Positions 46,736 to 55,642 of a stretch of 64,000 nt of DNA are shown here, one piece after another. Each line of letters begins with the position of its first letter. Within the stretch, counting starts at the first letter, position 1. The notes beneath the pieces are model-generated. The model was not told the origin of the DNA and did no database searches. It worked only from the letters and a program-made list of their open reading frames with translations. This stretch comes from Oleomonas cavernae (GTDB taxonomy: Bacteria; Pseudomonadota; Alphaproteobacteria; Zavarziniales; Zavarziniaceae). Position numbers and translations under genes: made by a program. Location: assembly GCF_003590945.1 (NCBI RefSeq), contig NZ_QYUK01000011.1, positions 4,248,909 to 4,312,908 of the forward strand, written 5' to 3'.

Positions 46736-48430
46736 TCAAACGGACCGACCGTCCCGCGACTGCCGCCTGACGACGACGAAGCACAGCACGATGGCGAAGA
46801 GCCCAATCACCACTGAATAGAGGAAGAATGTGACATATCCAGCACCCAGCGCCGCAGGACTTGTCCCCGCCTTGGCCGCACCGGCGGCGAAGGCCTGGGG
46901 CGGCAGGTCGGACAGCCAGGGCATGACGGCCGAAAACAGCCCGCCGTCCTCAGCACCCCGGGCGGCGCCCTCGACGATGCGGCCCGACTGCGAGGCGATC
47001 AGCTTGCCGGGCAGGGCGTAGAGCGAGGAGAACAGGGCATATTGCGTGGCGGTGAAGCCGGCCGAGGTGAGCCCCGACATATAGGCGATCAGGCAGGTGC
47101 CGGCGAAGCCCGAGGCCAGGTTGTCGATGCCGATGGCGACGATCAGCGACGGCACATCGGGCCCCTGGAGCGCCAGCCAGGCAAAGACCAGGTTGCTGGC
47201 CGGGCCGGCGAAGGCGCCGACCAGCAGGGACCGGAGAATGCCGAACCGGGCCACGGCATAGCCGCCGGCAAAGACCCCTACCATGGTCATGACCAGGCCG
47301 AAGCCCTTGCGCACCTCGGCCACCTCGATCTTGGTGAAGCCTAAGTCGAGGTAGAAGGGATTCATGATGTTCAGCACGAAGTCCGACAGGCGGTAGACGC
47401 AGATCAGGGCCAGGATCGGCCCGGCCAGGCGGCCATAGCGGCGGAAGAACACCGCCAGCGGCGTGCCGAAGGCCTCGGCCAGGGTCCGGCCCGGCGGTGT
47501 TTCGATGCCGGGAATGGGGCAGCAGGCCACCACGATCAGGCCCAGCCCGACGATGACGGCGCCGAATTGCAGGAAGACGGCCTGCGGCGGCACGGTCCAC
47601 AGCGGGGCCAGGCCGAAGCCGTCGGGCGAGCCGACGGCGCTCGACAGCAGGGTCAAGGTGAAGGGATCGCCACTCAGGCCGGCACCGACGATCAAGGCGC
47701 CGATGAGCAGGATCGCCGCCCGGACCAGCCATTCGGCCGCGATCGCCGGCGTCAGGCCGGGGCGGCCGGCGCGCGGGGCGGGACGCGGCGCGCGGGATGC
47801 CTCGCGCGGGGCGGTCAGCACGCCGATCATGCCCACGATCATCAGGCAGGCCATGGCGGCATAGGAGAAATTCCAGGTGAAGGCCTCGGCCAGGGCCAGG
47901 GCCGCGCCGCCGGCGACCAGCCCGGCAATGCGATAGCCCCATTGATAGGCTGCGGCCATGGCACCCTGCTTGGCCCCTTCCACCGCCTCGATGCGCCAGG
48001 CATCGATGACGATGTCCTGGGTCGCCCCGGAAAAGCCGACGAACACGGCGAAGGCGGCGACCAGGCCCAGGTTGTCGGCCGGATTCTGCCCGGCGATCAG
48101 GATCAAGCCGGCCATCACCGCGACCTGAGCCGCCAGCATCCACGAGCGGCGATGGCCCAGCCGGCGCGACAGCAGCGGAATGTCGTAGCGATCGACCAGC
48201 GGTGCCCACAGGAACTTGGCCGAATAGGCCAGGGTCGCCAGGCTGAAGAAGCCGATCACCGCGAGCGAGACGCCGTCGTCGCGCAGCCAGCCCGACAGGG
48301 TGTCGAACACCAGCAGGTTGGGCAGCCCGGCGGAAAAGCCGAGCGCCAGCATGACCAGCACCCGCCGCTCGCCATAGACGGCCAGCGCACGCCACCAGGA
48401 GGGAGAGGGTTTCACCGACGAATCACTCAT
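46736..48430 (-). CDS. AmpG-like MFS muropeptide permease
   Basis: 564 residues with 12 or more membrane helices. The AmpG-type N-terminus GFSAGLPNLLVFDTLSGWLR and the motif SAKFLWAPLVDRYDIPLLSR, RLGHRRSWML are distinctive, as is SGATQDIVIDAWRIE. AmpG imports anhydro-muropeptides for cell-wall recycling. The protein is long because of a central roughly 100-residue insert (after TAPREASR). A single gene, with olsB downstream on the same strand at 170 bp. Confidence 0.86.
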   Translation of the reverse strand: MSDSSVKPSPSWWRALAVYGERRVLVMLALGFSAGLPNLLVFDTLSGWLRDDGVSLAVIGFFSLATLAYSAKFLWAPLVDRYDIPLLSRRLGHRRSWMLAAQVAVMAGLILIAGQNPADNLGLVAAFAVFVGFSGATQDIVIDAWRIEAVEGAKQGAMAAAYQWGYRIAGLVAGGAALALAEAFTWNFSYAAMACLMIVGMIGVLTAPREASRAPRPAPRAGRPGLTPAIAAEWLVRAAILLIGALIVGAGLSGDPFTLTLLSSAVGSPDGFGLAPLWTVPPQAVFLQFGAVIVGLGLIVVACCPIPGIETPPGRTLAEAFGTPLAVFFRRYGRLAGPILALICVYRLSDFVLNIMNPFYLDLGFTKIEVAEVRKGFGLVMTMVGVFAGGYAVARFGILRSLLVGAFAGPASNLVFAWLALQGPDVPSLIVAIGIDNLASGFAGTCLIAYMSGLTSAGFTATQYALFSSLYALPGKLIASQSGRIVEGAARGAEDGGLFSAVMPWLSDLPPQAFAAGAAKAGTSPAALGAGYVTFFLYSVVIGLFAIVLCFVVVRRQSRDGRSV

Positions 48431-48547
48431 GCACTATCCTCGCCCGGCCAGCCAGCTCTTGCGAGGGAGTCGTTCTTTGCCGCTATTACGACAGCATCAC
48501 TTTCACCCCATGCGCTTGTCGCGTCGATTGCCGTCGCTTCACGGACA

Positions 48548-49498
48548 TCAGGAGCCGCTACCCAAAACCTTGTCGATCAGTTCCTGTGTGCGGGGCCCGA
48601 CATCACTCCGAAGCCCATTGAAGGAGAGGGCCAGGGCCGCACGATCAGCCTCCTTGAGGTCTGGATAAGCACCGTGGATGACCAGAATGAGATTGTACTT
48701 ACCATTTTCGGAGGCCGTTCTTATCAGTTCCAGCGCGATCTTCACGGCTCTCGGATCCCCCAGATCGTACAGAAACTCGGAGGCAAAGACCCTAACCGTT
48801 CTATCTTCATCCCCGGCCATCTGGCAGAGAACCTCCAACGACTGGTCGTCGATCAACTTCGCAATTTCTCGCCGCTCGGACTTGTGCTCCCTCATATATT
48901 CCGTCAGAGCAACAGCAACACCCAGCCTGACGCGATATGAGTCCTTCCGCTCTTTCAAGCGCTCAAGCATCGGTGGGATTGCCTTCATTCCCTCCTGGTA
49001 GAGAAGCGATCGGGCCTCCCGACGGACCGTGGTCGAATCCGACTCCAGATCATCAAGGATGTCAGCGAAGTTGATAGCGGGGTCGGCTATTGCCGTCGAT
49101 ATCAGGGAAAAATCACCTTGCCAAACGAACGGAGAGAGCGGACGAGAACCGCCCTGGCACGGCCCGACATCGGCAATTTTGCGCACGCCTTCACCAATAA
49201 GGGCGCCGGCTCGCCGATCAAATCGCCATTGCAGTATTTTTCCCGAGCCGAGGTAGGGCTCGACTTCCGCCTTGGACACGCATTCGAACGGGTACTCCTG
49301 CGGATCTTCCGTATCGCTGCCCGGAAAACTAATTATCACCGACAATCTCTGCGAATTTATGCCTCTACTAATTACTATGAATTCGTAGGATCGACCGCGA
49401 TCAGCTCCATAATAACTCTTGTCGCCTGCATATAGCTCCACTCTGGATCCTTGAATATCCCCATCTATACGTATTATTACCATATCATCGCGCATCAA
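48548..49498 (-). CDS. HEAT-repeat protein of a three-gene cassette
   Basis: 316 residues, third gene of a tight minus-strand cassette. The first 125 residues are mixed strand/turn and not recognised (YAGDKSYYGADRGRSYEFIV, ECVSKAEVEPYLGSG). From about residue 145, HEAT-like helical repeats appear: DDLESDSTTVRREARSLLYQ, MAGDEDRTVRVFASEFLYDL, LGDPRAVKIALELIRTASEN. HEAT repeats suggest a protein-binding role. GC is clearly below the window average. Its start abuts the previous stop. Possible roles include immunity or scaffold; no proven function. Confidence 0.7.
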   Translation of the reverse strand: MMRDDMVIIRIDGDIQGSRVELYAGDKSYYGADRGRSYEFIVISRGINSQRLSVIISFPGSDTEDPQEYPFECVSKAEVEPYLGSGKILQWRFDRRAGALIGEGVRKIADVGPCQGGSRPLSPFVWQGDFSLISTAIADPAINFADILDDLESDSTTVRREARSLLYQEGMKAIPPMLERLKERKDSYRVRLGVAVALTEYMREHKSERREIAKLIDDQSLEVLCQMAGDEDRTVRVFASEFLYDLGDPRAVKIALELIRTASENGKYNLILVIHGAYPDLKEADRAALALSFNGLRSDVGPRTQELIDKVLGSGS

Positions 49499-49735
49499 CT
49501 AATCAACTACCAGGAGCAGTACTATCGATATGGCGGCCACGCCGGTGACGACGGCCCCTTTGTGCTTGATCGTTGCTGTTGACCCAAATGCGCCCAAAAT
49601 GATTCCCAAGCCGCAACACAAAATCAGCAAAGAGGTTGTCGATGCGATAAGTGACATCGACATGCTGATGCCGCCCGCAGCCGCAAGCATGAGGCCGATG
49701 ATGAGCGCGGGCCAAAATATGTACTTTTGATCCAT
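49499..49735 (-). CDS. Small three-helix membrane protein of the cassette
   Basis: 78 residues: three predicted membrane helices (FWPALIIGLMLAAAGGISM; STTSLLILCCGLGIILGAFG; AVVTGVAAISIVLLLVV) with short loops. The ATG at 49735 is preferred to 49801, which would overlap the amidase gene. Size and topology resemble a holin or a membrane immunity protein, but there is no sequence match I can name. It is 7 bp after the amidase gene and directly before the HEAT gene. Confidence 0.6.
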   Translation of the reverse strand: MDQKYIFWPALIIGLMLAAAGGISMSMSLIASTTSLLILCCGLGIILGAFGSTATIKHKGAVVTGVAAISIVLLLVVD

Positions 49736-49742
49736 TGTATCC

Positions 49743-50330
49743 TCATCCAGAAAGGACGTTGCCCAGTCCGGCGGCGTCATGGTCGCCGGCATGACGCTCA
49801 ACGATCAGTTGATTGACTTCGTCGATAACCTCCTGCTTCCGGACATTTTTTCCGGGGCATGCGTGATCGGTAAGGGGATCTTCGTAATGAAGCTTCATTG
49901 CTGAAGTATCGAGGCCTAAGATTGCCGAAAGCGTTGCTATCGCCGCCACGGTATTCTTTCTAACTTTCAGGCCCCGGCCGGACGAAAAGGACTCCGTCTC
50001 GAAATCGCCAAGCATTTCAGCGCCAATGGATACTTTGTTCCATGAGGGAGAGTGGGTACCGGAAACCGTCAGCGGCGTGAAAACCCATATCGCCAAGTCA
50101 TCGATAAAGAGATGAGGTCCGGCTTTCCACCCTTTTTGATCTCTGTAGTAAGCTTCCAGATTGGCCATGTGGGATTTCTTGAAGCCGTTCGGTCTCTGGG
50201 CCAAAGACGGTATTGCTGTGTTGTGCAGGGTAATGAAGTTGGGCCGCCAATTTATCCATTTCAATTGATGGCAGTAGTTGTCAAATGTGCTCTGCGTAAA
50301 GGATTCCCCGACGATCCCCTTCCAGCTCAT
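49743..50330 (-). CDS. Amidase_2 / PGRP-type N-acetylmuramoyl-L-alanine amidase
   Basis: 195 residues with the T7-lysozyme-like amidase fold. The putative zinc ligands are His36 (FITLHNTA), His148 (MKLHYED) and Cys158 (DHACPGKNV), with GWKAGPHLFID as the core strand pair. By family it would cut the bond between MurNAc and L-Ala in peptidoglycan. There is no signal peptide, so it resembles phage endolysins or secreted antibacterial effectors that need another export route. First gene of the lower-GC three-gene cassette. Confidence 0.82.
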   Translation of the reverse strand: MSWKGIVGESFTQSTFDNYCHQLKWINWRPNFITLHNTAIPSLAQRPNGFKKSHMANLEAYYRDQKGWKAGPHLFIDDLAIWVFTPLTVSGTHSPSWNKVSIGAEMLGDFETESFSSGRGLKVRKNTVAAIATLSAILGLDTSAMKLHYEDPLTDHACPGKNVRKQEVIDEVNQLIVERHAGDHDAAGLGNVLSG

Positions 50331-50457
50331 GGTGTCGTTCCCCAGACAGTCAAATCCAGAGGTAGAAATTTATCCCAATATCAATGTGAATGGCGAGTCT
50401 ATTTTATGAATTCCCTCTGGGGTAAAGAAAGTTGCCAAACTGTCGGGAAGGCTTCGA

Positions 50458-50877
50458 TCAGGTCGATGTTTTCAGCCCGATCCGCGCGATGAATTTGTCG
50501 TAGTCGATGATGGCGCGTTCATGATGGCCTTCGCCTATCGATTCGCGCACGTCGTGGCAGCGGGCGTGGAAGCATAGCTTGCGGCCCTCGATCTCGACCA
50601 GCTCCGCCTGCGCGGTCACGGCCAGGCCGATCGGCGTCGCGGCGACATGGCTCAGGTCGACACAGGTGCCGACGGTACGCTGGTGGGGCGCGAGGTAGGG
50701 CCGCAGCAACTCGATGCAGGTCCACTCGACGAAGCCGACCAGGAAGGCGGTGGCGAAGACCGGGGGCATGTCGGCAAAGCCGGTGAAAGCGGCCGAGACC
50801 CTGGGCACGGTCAGGCTGGCGTCCACGGTTATGGTCTGGCTGTGGCGCAGGCCGGGCTTGAGATCGTCGGGTGTCAT
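50458..50877 (-). CDS. FlK-like hotdog thioesterase
   Basis: 139 residues of the thioesterase family related to fluoroacetyl-CoA thioesterase FlK. The active-site pattern is visible: Thr in VFATAFLVGFVEWTC followed eight residues on by Glu, and His in CVDLSHVAATPIG. The fold continues VTAQAELVEIEGRKLCFHAR. In ordinary bacteria such proteins hydrolyse unidentified acyl-CoAs; fluoroacetate resistance is not implied. It precedes comM on the same strand order. Confidence 0.8.
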   Translation of the reverse strand: MTPDDLKPGLRHSQTITVDASLTVPRVSAAFTGFADMPPVFATAFLVGFVEWTCIELLRPYLAPHQRTVGTCVDLSHVAATPIGLAVTAQAELVEIEGRKLCFHARCHDVRESIGEGHHERAIIDYDKFIARIGLKTST

Positions 50878-50914
50878 GGTGCCTCCCGGCTCGCATTATG
50901 GCCGGGGCTGGACA

Positions 50915-52440
50915 TCAGGCAACCGGCTCCATGCGCCGGAACGACAGGGCCTCGGCGACGTGGAGGCGGCCGACCGTCTGCGCCCCGGCCAGGTCGGCAA
51001 TGGTGCGGGCGACTTTCAGGACGCGGTGATAGGCCCGCGCCGACAGGCGCAGGCGCCTTGCGGCGTCGAGCAGCAGGGCCTGGGCCGGCGCCTCGGGCGT
51101 CGCGATCGCCTCGAGCAATTCGCCCTCGGCATCGGCATTGGTGATGGCGCCGCGCACCAGCGCCTTGTCCAGCCGGGCGAAGCGCGTGCGCTGCCGGTCC
51201 CGGGCCGCGGCGACCCGGGCCGCGATTTCCCCGCTGCCTTCGGCCGGCGGCGGCAGGGCCAGGTCGGCGGCGGCGACCGGCGGCACTTCCACCGTCAGGT
51301 CGAAACGGTCGAGCAGGGGCCGGACAGCCGGGTCTGGTAATCGGCGGCACAGCGCGGCGCGCGCGAACAGGCCAGGCCCGGATCCGACAGGTGGCCGCAG
51401 CGGCAGGGGTTCATCGCCGCGACGAGCTGGAAACGCGCGGGATAGGTTACATGGGCGTTGGCGCGGGCAACCACGGCCTGGCCGATCTCGATGGGCTGGC
51501 GCAGGGCATCGAGGGCGGCACGCTGGAACTCGGGCAGTTCGTCGAGGAACAGGACGCCGCGATGGGCGAGGCTGACCTCGCCCGGCCGGGCCTTCTGGCC
51601 GCCGCCGATGAGGGCCGCCTGGCTGGCGGAATGATGGGGGTTCCTGAACGGCCGGGTGCGGGCGATGGCGCCTTCCGCCAGTTGCCCGGCGACCGACTGG
51701 ATCAGGCTGAGTTCCAGGGCTTCCGATGGTTCCAGCGGCGGCAGCAGGCCGGGCAGGCGGGCCGCCAGCATCGACTTGCCCGACCCGGGCGGGCCGATCA
51801 TCAGCAGATGATGGCCGCCGGCCGCGGCGATTTCCAGCGCCCGCTTGGCGCTTTCCTGGCCCTTCACGTCGCGCAGGTCGGGGCCGCCCGCCACCGCCGC
51901 CAGTTCACGTGCGATGGGGATGCCCAGGATCTGGGTGCCCTTGAAATGATTGACCAGAGCGATGAGCGAGGCCGGCGCCAGGATGTCGAGCCCGCCGACC
52001 CAGGCCGCCTCCGCCCCCGAGCGCTCGGGACAGATCAGGCCGCGGCCTTCGCCCGCGGCCGAGACGGCGGCATTGAGCACGCCCGAGATGGGGTTCAGCC
52101 GCCCGTCGAGCGAGAGTTCGCCCAGCGCCACATGGCCGTCGAGTTCCTCGGCCGGGACCACGCCCATGGCCGCCATCAGGCCCAGGGCGATCGGCAGGTC
52201 GAAATGCGAGCCTTCCTTGGGCAGGTCGGCCGGCGCCAGGTTCACGGTGATGCGCTTAGGCGGAAGGCCCAAGCCGATGGCGCCCAGCGCCGCGCGCACC
52301 CGCTCGCGGCTTTCGCCCACCGCCTTGTCGGGCAGGCCGACGACATTGAAGGCCGGCAGGCCCGACGCCATCGCCACCTCGACATCGACGGGCACGACCT
52401 CGATGCCTTCAAAGGCGACGGTACGGATGCGGACAACCAT
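50915..52440 (-). pseudogene. comM: ComM/YifB-type Mg-chelatase-like ATPase, frameshifted
   Basis: Residues 1 to about 374 read from 52440: MVVRIRTVAFEGIEVVPVDV, LPKEGSHFDLPIALGLMAA, Walker A GPPGSGKSML and Walker B VLFLDELPEF, then CRCGHLSDPGLACSRAPRC. After DYQTRLSGP the frame fails and stops at 51295, while LLDRFDLTVEVPPVAAADLA and the rest of the C-terminal domain to RRMEPVA continue in the neighbouring frame to 50915. One extra G in the G4 run at 51316-51319 (plus strand) restores a normal protein of about 508 residues. ComM is the branch-migration helicase of natural transformation. The lesion may be a base-call artefact. Confidence 0.88.
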
Positions 52441-52518
52441 CAGGCGCTGTAATCCCAGGTGGAGGGACCCACCTTAAGCAGCGCGCATCGGCCGGGCCAG
52501 CCCAATCCTGCGCTGTGG

Positions 52519-53175
52519 TCAGAACTCGACGTCGAGTTCTTCCAACTCCTCGGGCTCGGCCTTGGCGGCGGCGATCCATTCGATCATCGGCGGGGTGCTG
52601 ATGATGCGGTCGCAATAGGCGTCGCACTTGCGGTCCAGCTTGACGTCATAGGTGCGGAAGCGGGTGCAGACCGGGGCGAACATGGCATCGGCCATGGTCG
52701 GGCTCTTGCCGAACAGGAAGGGGCCGCCGTAGCTGTCGAGACAGGTGCGCCAGATCGAGACGACATGGTCGATATCGGCCTGGGCCCCGGCCCAGACCTT
52801 GAAGTTCGGGTGGAAGGCCTTGAGGTTCATGGGCAGGGCCGCGCGCAGGTTGGCGAAGCCCGAGTGCATTTCGCCCGAGACGGCGCGGCAATGGGTGCGG
52901 GCGGCCAGATCCTCGGGCAGCAGCCTGGCATCGGCCACCACCTCGTTCAGATATTCGGCAATCGCCAGCGTGTCCCACACGGTGATGTCGCCATGGGTGA
53001 GCGCCGGCACCTTGAACGACGGCGACAGCAGCAGCAATTCGGCGCGGGCCGAAGGGTCGTCGATCGAGAGCACCTTCTCCTTGAAGTCGAGGCCGGCGAG
53101 CTTGCACAGCAACCAGCCGCGCAGGGACCAGGACGAATAATTCTTGCTGCTGATGGTTAACGTGGCCTTCGCCAT
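52519..53175 (-). CDS. Glutathione S-transferase family protein
   Basis: 218 residues. The N-terminal thioredoxin-like domain opens TISSKNYSSWSLRGWLLC, where the SSWSLR segment holds the likely active-site Ser, and SFKVPALTHGDITVWDTLAI contains the cis-Pro and the glutathione-binding acidic loop. The helical C-terminal domain ends in an acidic EPEELEELDVEF tail. The substrate is unknown. It is monocistronic, upstream of comM on the same strand. Confidence 0.88.
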   Translation of the reverse strand: MAKATLTISSKNYSSWSLRGWLLCKLAGLDFKEKVLSIDDPSARAELLLLSPSFKVPALTHGDITVWDTLAIAEYLNEVVADARLLPEDLAARTHCRAVSGEMHSGFANLRAALPMNLKAFHPNFKVWAGAQADIDHVVSIWRTCLDSYGGPFLFGKSPTMADAMFAPVCTRFRTYDVKLDRKCDAYCDRIISTPPMIEWIAAAKAEPEELEELDVEF

Positions 53176-53223
53176 TGCCGCCCTGCCTTAGGTTATGGGT
53201 TCCCTGTCCCGAGCCTTGGTTTC

Positions 53224-53315
53224 CTGCACTGCACCAAAAAGCTGTCTATCAGCCTTCTTGCGACAGTTCCTTATTGCGCTTCGTGATCCGTCCCGCTGAT
53301 ATTGTGGCAGTGCAG
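53224..53315. promoter_or_regulatory. Inverted CTGCACTGC pair upstream of phaZ
   Basis: CTGCACTGC at 53224-53232 and its inverse GCAGTGCAG at 53307-53315, 90 bp or more before the phaZ start. The motif resembles the TGCA-rich sites described for the PHB regulator PhaR. Symmetry is seen; the regulator is a guess. Confidence 0.35.
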
Positions 53316-53403
53316 CGAAAAATGCACGGGTGAATTCGACGTTGATACACACCTGTTTGGGCATTTTTTTGACCGAACAGGTCCTTGGGGCCGGTGACAT
53401 CGC

Positions 53404-54624
53404 ATGATGTATGACATCTACCAAGCGCAAGCCGATGTAATGGACCCCTTGCGCGCGCTGGCCCGCGGGACCGCCACGGTGCTGCGCAATCCGATGATGT
53501 CGGGCTTCTCGGCCTTCTACCCCTACCGCGCCTTCACCGCGGCCTTCGAGGTCTTCGGCCACACCAGGCTGACCCATGATCGCCCGCCCTTCGACATCAA
53601 GTCGGTGACGGTCGGCAACCGCGAAGTGCCGGTGAGCGAGGTGCGCGAGTTCTCCACCCCCTTCGGCACCCTGCTGCACTTCAAGAAGGATGTCAGCGTC
53701 GCCCAGCCGCCGGTCCTGGTGGTGGCGCCGCTGTCGGGCCACTTCGCCACCCTGCTGCGCGGCACGGTGCTGACCCTGCTGCAGGACCACGACGTCTACA
53801 TCACCGACTGGCACAATGCCCGCGATGTCCCCGTCTCGGCCGGGCGCTTCGGCTTCGACGAATATGTCGAGCACGTCGTCACCTTCCTGGAGAAGATCGG
53901 CACGCCGGGCCACCTGGTGGCGGTGTGCCAGCCCTGCGTCCATGCCCTGGTCGCGGTCTGCGTCATGGCCATGAACAACAACCCGATGCAGCCGCGCACC
54001 ATGACCCTGATGGCCGGCCCGATCGACTGCCGCATCAACCCGACGGTGGTGAACAAGCTGGCGACCGACCACCCGATCGAATGGTTCGAGAAGAACCTGA
54101 TTTCGACCGTGCCCAAACGCCTGCCGGGCGGCGGGCGCAAGGTCTACCCCGGCTTCACCCAGCTCTCGGCCTTCATGAGCATGAACACCGACCGCCACGT
54201 GAAGGCCCACCGCGAGCTCTACAACAACCTGGCCGCCGGCAATTACGACAAGGCGGAAAGCACCCGGGTGTTCTACGACGAGTATTTCGCCGTCCTGGAC
54301 CTCACCGCCGAATTCTACCTGGAGACCGTCAACCGGGTGTTCCAGGAATATGAACTGCCGCTGGGCAAGATGCGCTGGCGCAACCAGACCGTCGACCCGA
54401 CCGCGGTGCGCAAGACCGCGCTGTTCACGGTCGAGGGCGAGCGGGACGACATCTGTTCCGTCGGCCAGACCGTCGCCGCCCAGGACCTGTGCAGCAAGAT
54501 CCGCCCCTACAAGAAGTCCCACCACCTCCAGCCCGGCGTCGGCCACTACGGCGTCTTCAACGGCAAGAAGTGGGAAAACCAGATCTACCCCCGGGTCAAG
54601 AACATGATCCTGGCGAACGAGTAG
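53404..54624 (+). CDS. phaZ: Intracellular polyhydroxyalkanoate depolymerase PhaZ
   Basis: 406 residues, start MMYDIYQAQADVMDPLRALA. It belongs to the intracellular PHB depolymerases, which use Cys instead of Ser as nucleophile: Cys175 in AVCQPCVHAL corresponds to the catalytic Cys of Cupriavidus PhaZa1. The Asp and His of the triad are expected in GERDDI and in PGVGHYGVFNGKKW. It mobilises stored polyhydroxybutyrate. A weak inverted motif lies upstream. PHB synthesis genes are not in the window. Confidence 0.93.
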   Translation: MMYDIYQAQADVMDPLRALARGTATVLRNPMMSGFSAFYPYRAFTAAFEVFGHTRLTHDRPPFDIKSVTVGNREVPVSEVREFSTPFGTLLHFKKDVSVAQPPVLVVAPLSGHFATLLRGTVLTLLQDHDVYITDWHNARDVPVSAGRFGFDEYVEHVVTFLEKIGTPGHLVAVCQPCVHALVAVCVMAMNNNPMQPRTMTLMAGPIDCRINPTVVNKLATDHPIEWFEKNLISTVPKRLPGGGRKVYPGFTQLSAFMSMNTDRHVKAHRELYNNLAAGNYDKAESTRVFYDEYFAVLDLTAEFYLETVNRVFQEYELPLGKMRWRNQTVDPTAVRKTALFTVEGERDDICSVGQTVAAQDLCSKIRPYKKSHHLQPGVGHYGVFNGKKWENQIYPRVKNMILANE

Positions 54625-54659
54625 GGGCTCATTCTTCGCACGGTCTAAAGGAATTCGGC

Positions 54660-54908
54660 ATGACGACCGTCGACATACGAGAAGCGATCTCCAACCTGTC
54701 CAGGCTCATCGCTGCGCTTGAAGCTGGCGATGAGAGCGAGATTGTTATTGCGCGCGACGGCCAGCCGGCAGCGCGGCTGCTTCCGCCGGCGATGGCCACA
54801 TCCCAAAACCTGAACAAGCGCATCGGTCTCCTCGAGGGCAAATTTGCGGCGCCGCTTGACCTCGACGCCGACGACGAAGAGCTGCTCCGTCTTTTCAACG
54901 GGAAGTAA
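54660..54908 (+). CDS. Phd/YefM-type antitoxin without a visible toxin
   Basis: 82 residues: MTTVDIREAISNLSRLIAAL then GDESEIVIARDGQPAARLLP, the fold of prevent-host-death antitoxins, with an acidic C-terminal tail (DLDADDEELLRLFNGK) that would bind a PIN or RelE toxin. AAAGGAATT precedes the ATG; the in-frame upstream extension overlaps phaZ. No toxin-sized ORF follows before the repeat at 55024, so it looks orphaned. Confidence 0.78.
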   Translation: MTTVDIREAISNLSRLIAALEAGDESEIVIARDGQPAARLLPPAMATSQNLNKRIGLLEGKFAAPLDLDADDEELLRLFNGK

Positions 54909-55023
54909 CTACAACAGACTTCACGTCTGGATCGGCGTGCGTTTAATCGGAGACGTCGCCCACCCGATTTGCGGCAGGGTGTTTGAAACGCGCCGTGAGG
55001 CTGCATCCCCACCGATACTCCAA

Positions 55024-55132
55024 CCGTCATGACCGGGCTTGTCCCGGTCATCCACGTCGGGACGAGCCACATCCGTTGACGCAAGAGGCAGCTTGCCGAC
55101 GTGGATGGCCGGGACTTCGCCCGGCCATGACG
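55024..55132. repeat. Dispersed 110-bp palindromic repeat, family A (copy 2)
   Basis: Opens CCGTCATGACCGGG and closes CCCGGCCATGACG. The right half (GCTTGCCGACGTGGATGG, CCGGGACTTCGCCCGGCC) is identical to the copy at 13021-13130; the left half differs at scattered bases. Confidence 0.85.
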
Positions 55133-55165
55133 AGTTTGGGTGGTGAGGATGGAAGGAAAATCATC

Positions 55166-55627
55166 CTAAGCAAGCGACCGCCGCCCCGCCGCCTTGCGGA
55201 GCAGGACATAGGCGAGGAAGCCGGCGGGCCCGACCGCGAAGGTCAGGATCAGGCAGGGGGCGAGCAGCCAGTAGGGCACGCCGCGCTCCTTGGCATCGCG
55301 GGCCTCCCAGGCGCCGACGAACAGGTCGAAGGCCAGGTAGTGGACCCAGCCCAGCAAGGCCACGACCGGCTTGGTGAACATGAACATGATGGCGTCGAGG
55401 GTCAGGCCGTCGCCGGCATTGGGCACCGGCTCAGTAAAGGCGGCGCCGGCGCCGGCGAACAGCAGGAAGACGTAGCAGGCGGCGAGCAGGGCGGGGACGA
55501 TCCGGCCGCTGATCAGGCGCGGCCCGGGCGTCCAGCCGGGGGCGACGAGCAGCAGCAGCCAGAACGGCAGCACCGCCCAGTTGAGGACCTGAAACATCAG
55601 GCCCATGGTCTCGCCGTCGAGGGTCAC
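55166..55627 (-). CDS. ABA4-like membrane protein (DUF4281)
   Basis: 153 residues with four predicted membrane helices. FQVLNWAVLPFWLLLLVAPG, VHYLAFDLFVGAWEARDAKE and LAPCLILTFAVGPAGFLAYV match the DUF4281 family related to plant ABA4 (neoxanthin formation). The bacterial function is unknown. A GTG at 55627 starts the frame; the ATG at 55606 is possible. It ends in a basic tail. Confidence 0.75.
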   Translation of the reverse strand: MTLDGETMGLMFQVLNWAVLPFWLLLLVAPGWTPGPRLISGRIVPALLAACYVFLLFAGAGAAFTEPVPNAGDGLTLDAIMFMFTKPVVALLGWVHYLAFDLFVGAWEARDAKERGVPYWLLAPCLILTFAVGPAGFLAYVLLRKAAGRRSLA

Positions 55628-55642
55628 CTTGATGCTCCCGAT

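Noticed and set aside
53188-54546. A 452-residue minus-strand open frame opposite phaZ
   Set aside because: It has no recognisable motifs, and the plus strand encodes a well-conserved depolymerase; long antisense frames are common at this GC content.
54844-55032. A 62-codon frame after the antitoxin as a possible toxin
   Set aside because: It overlaps the antitoxin gene, has no PIN/RelE features and runs into the repeat at 55024.
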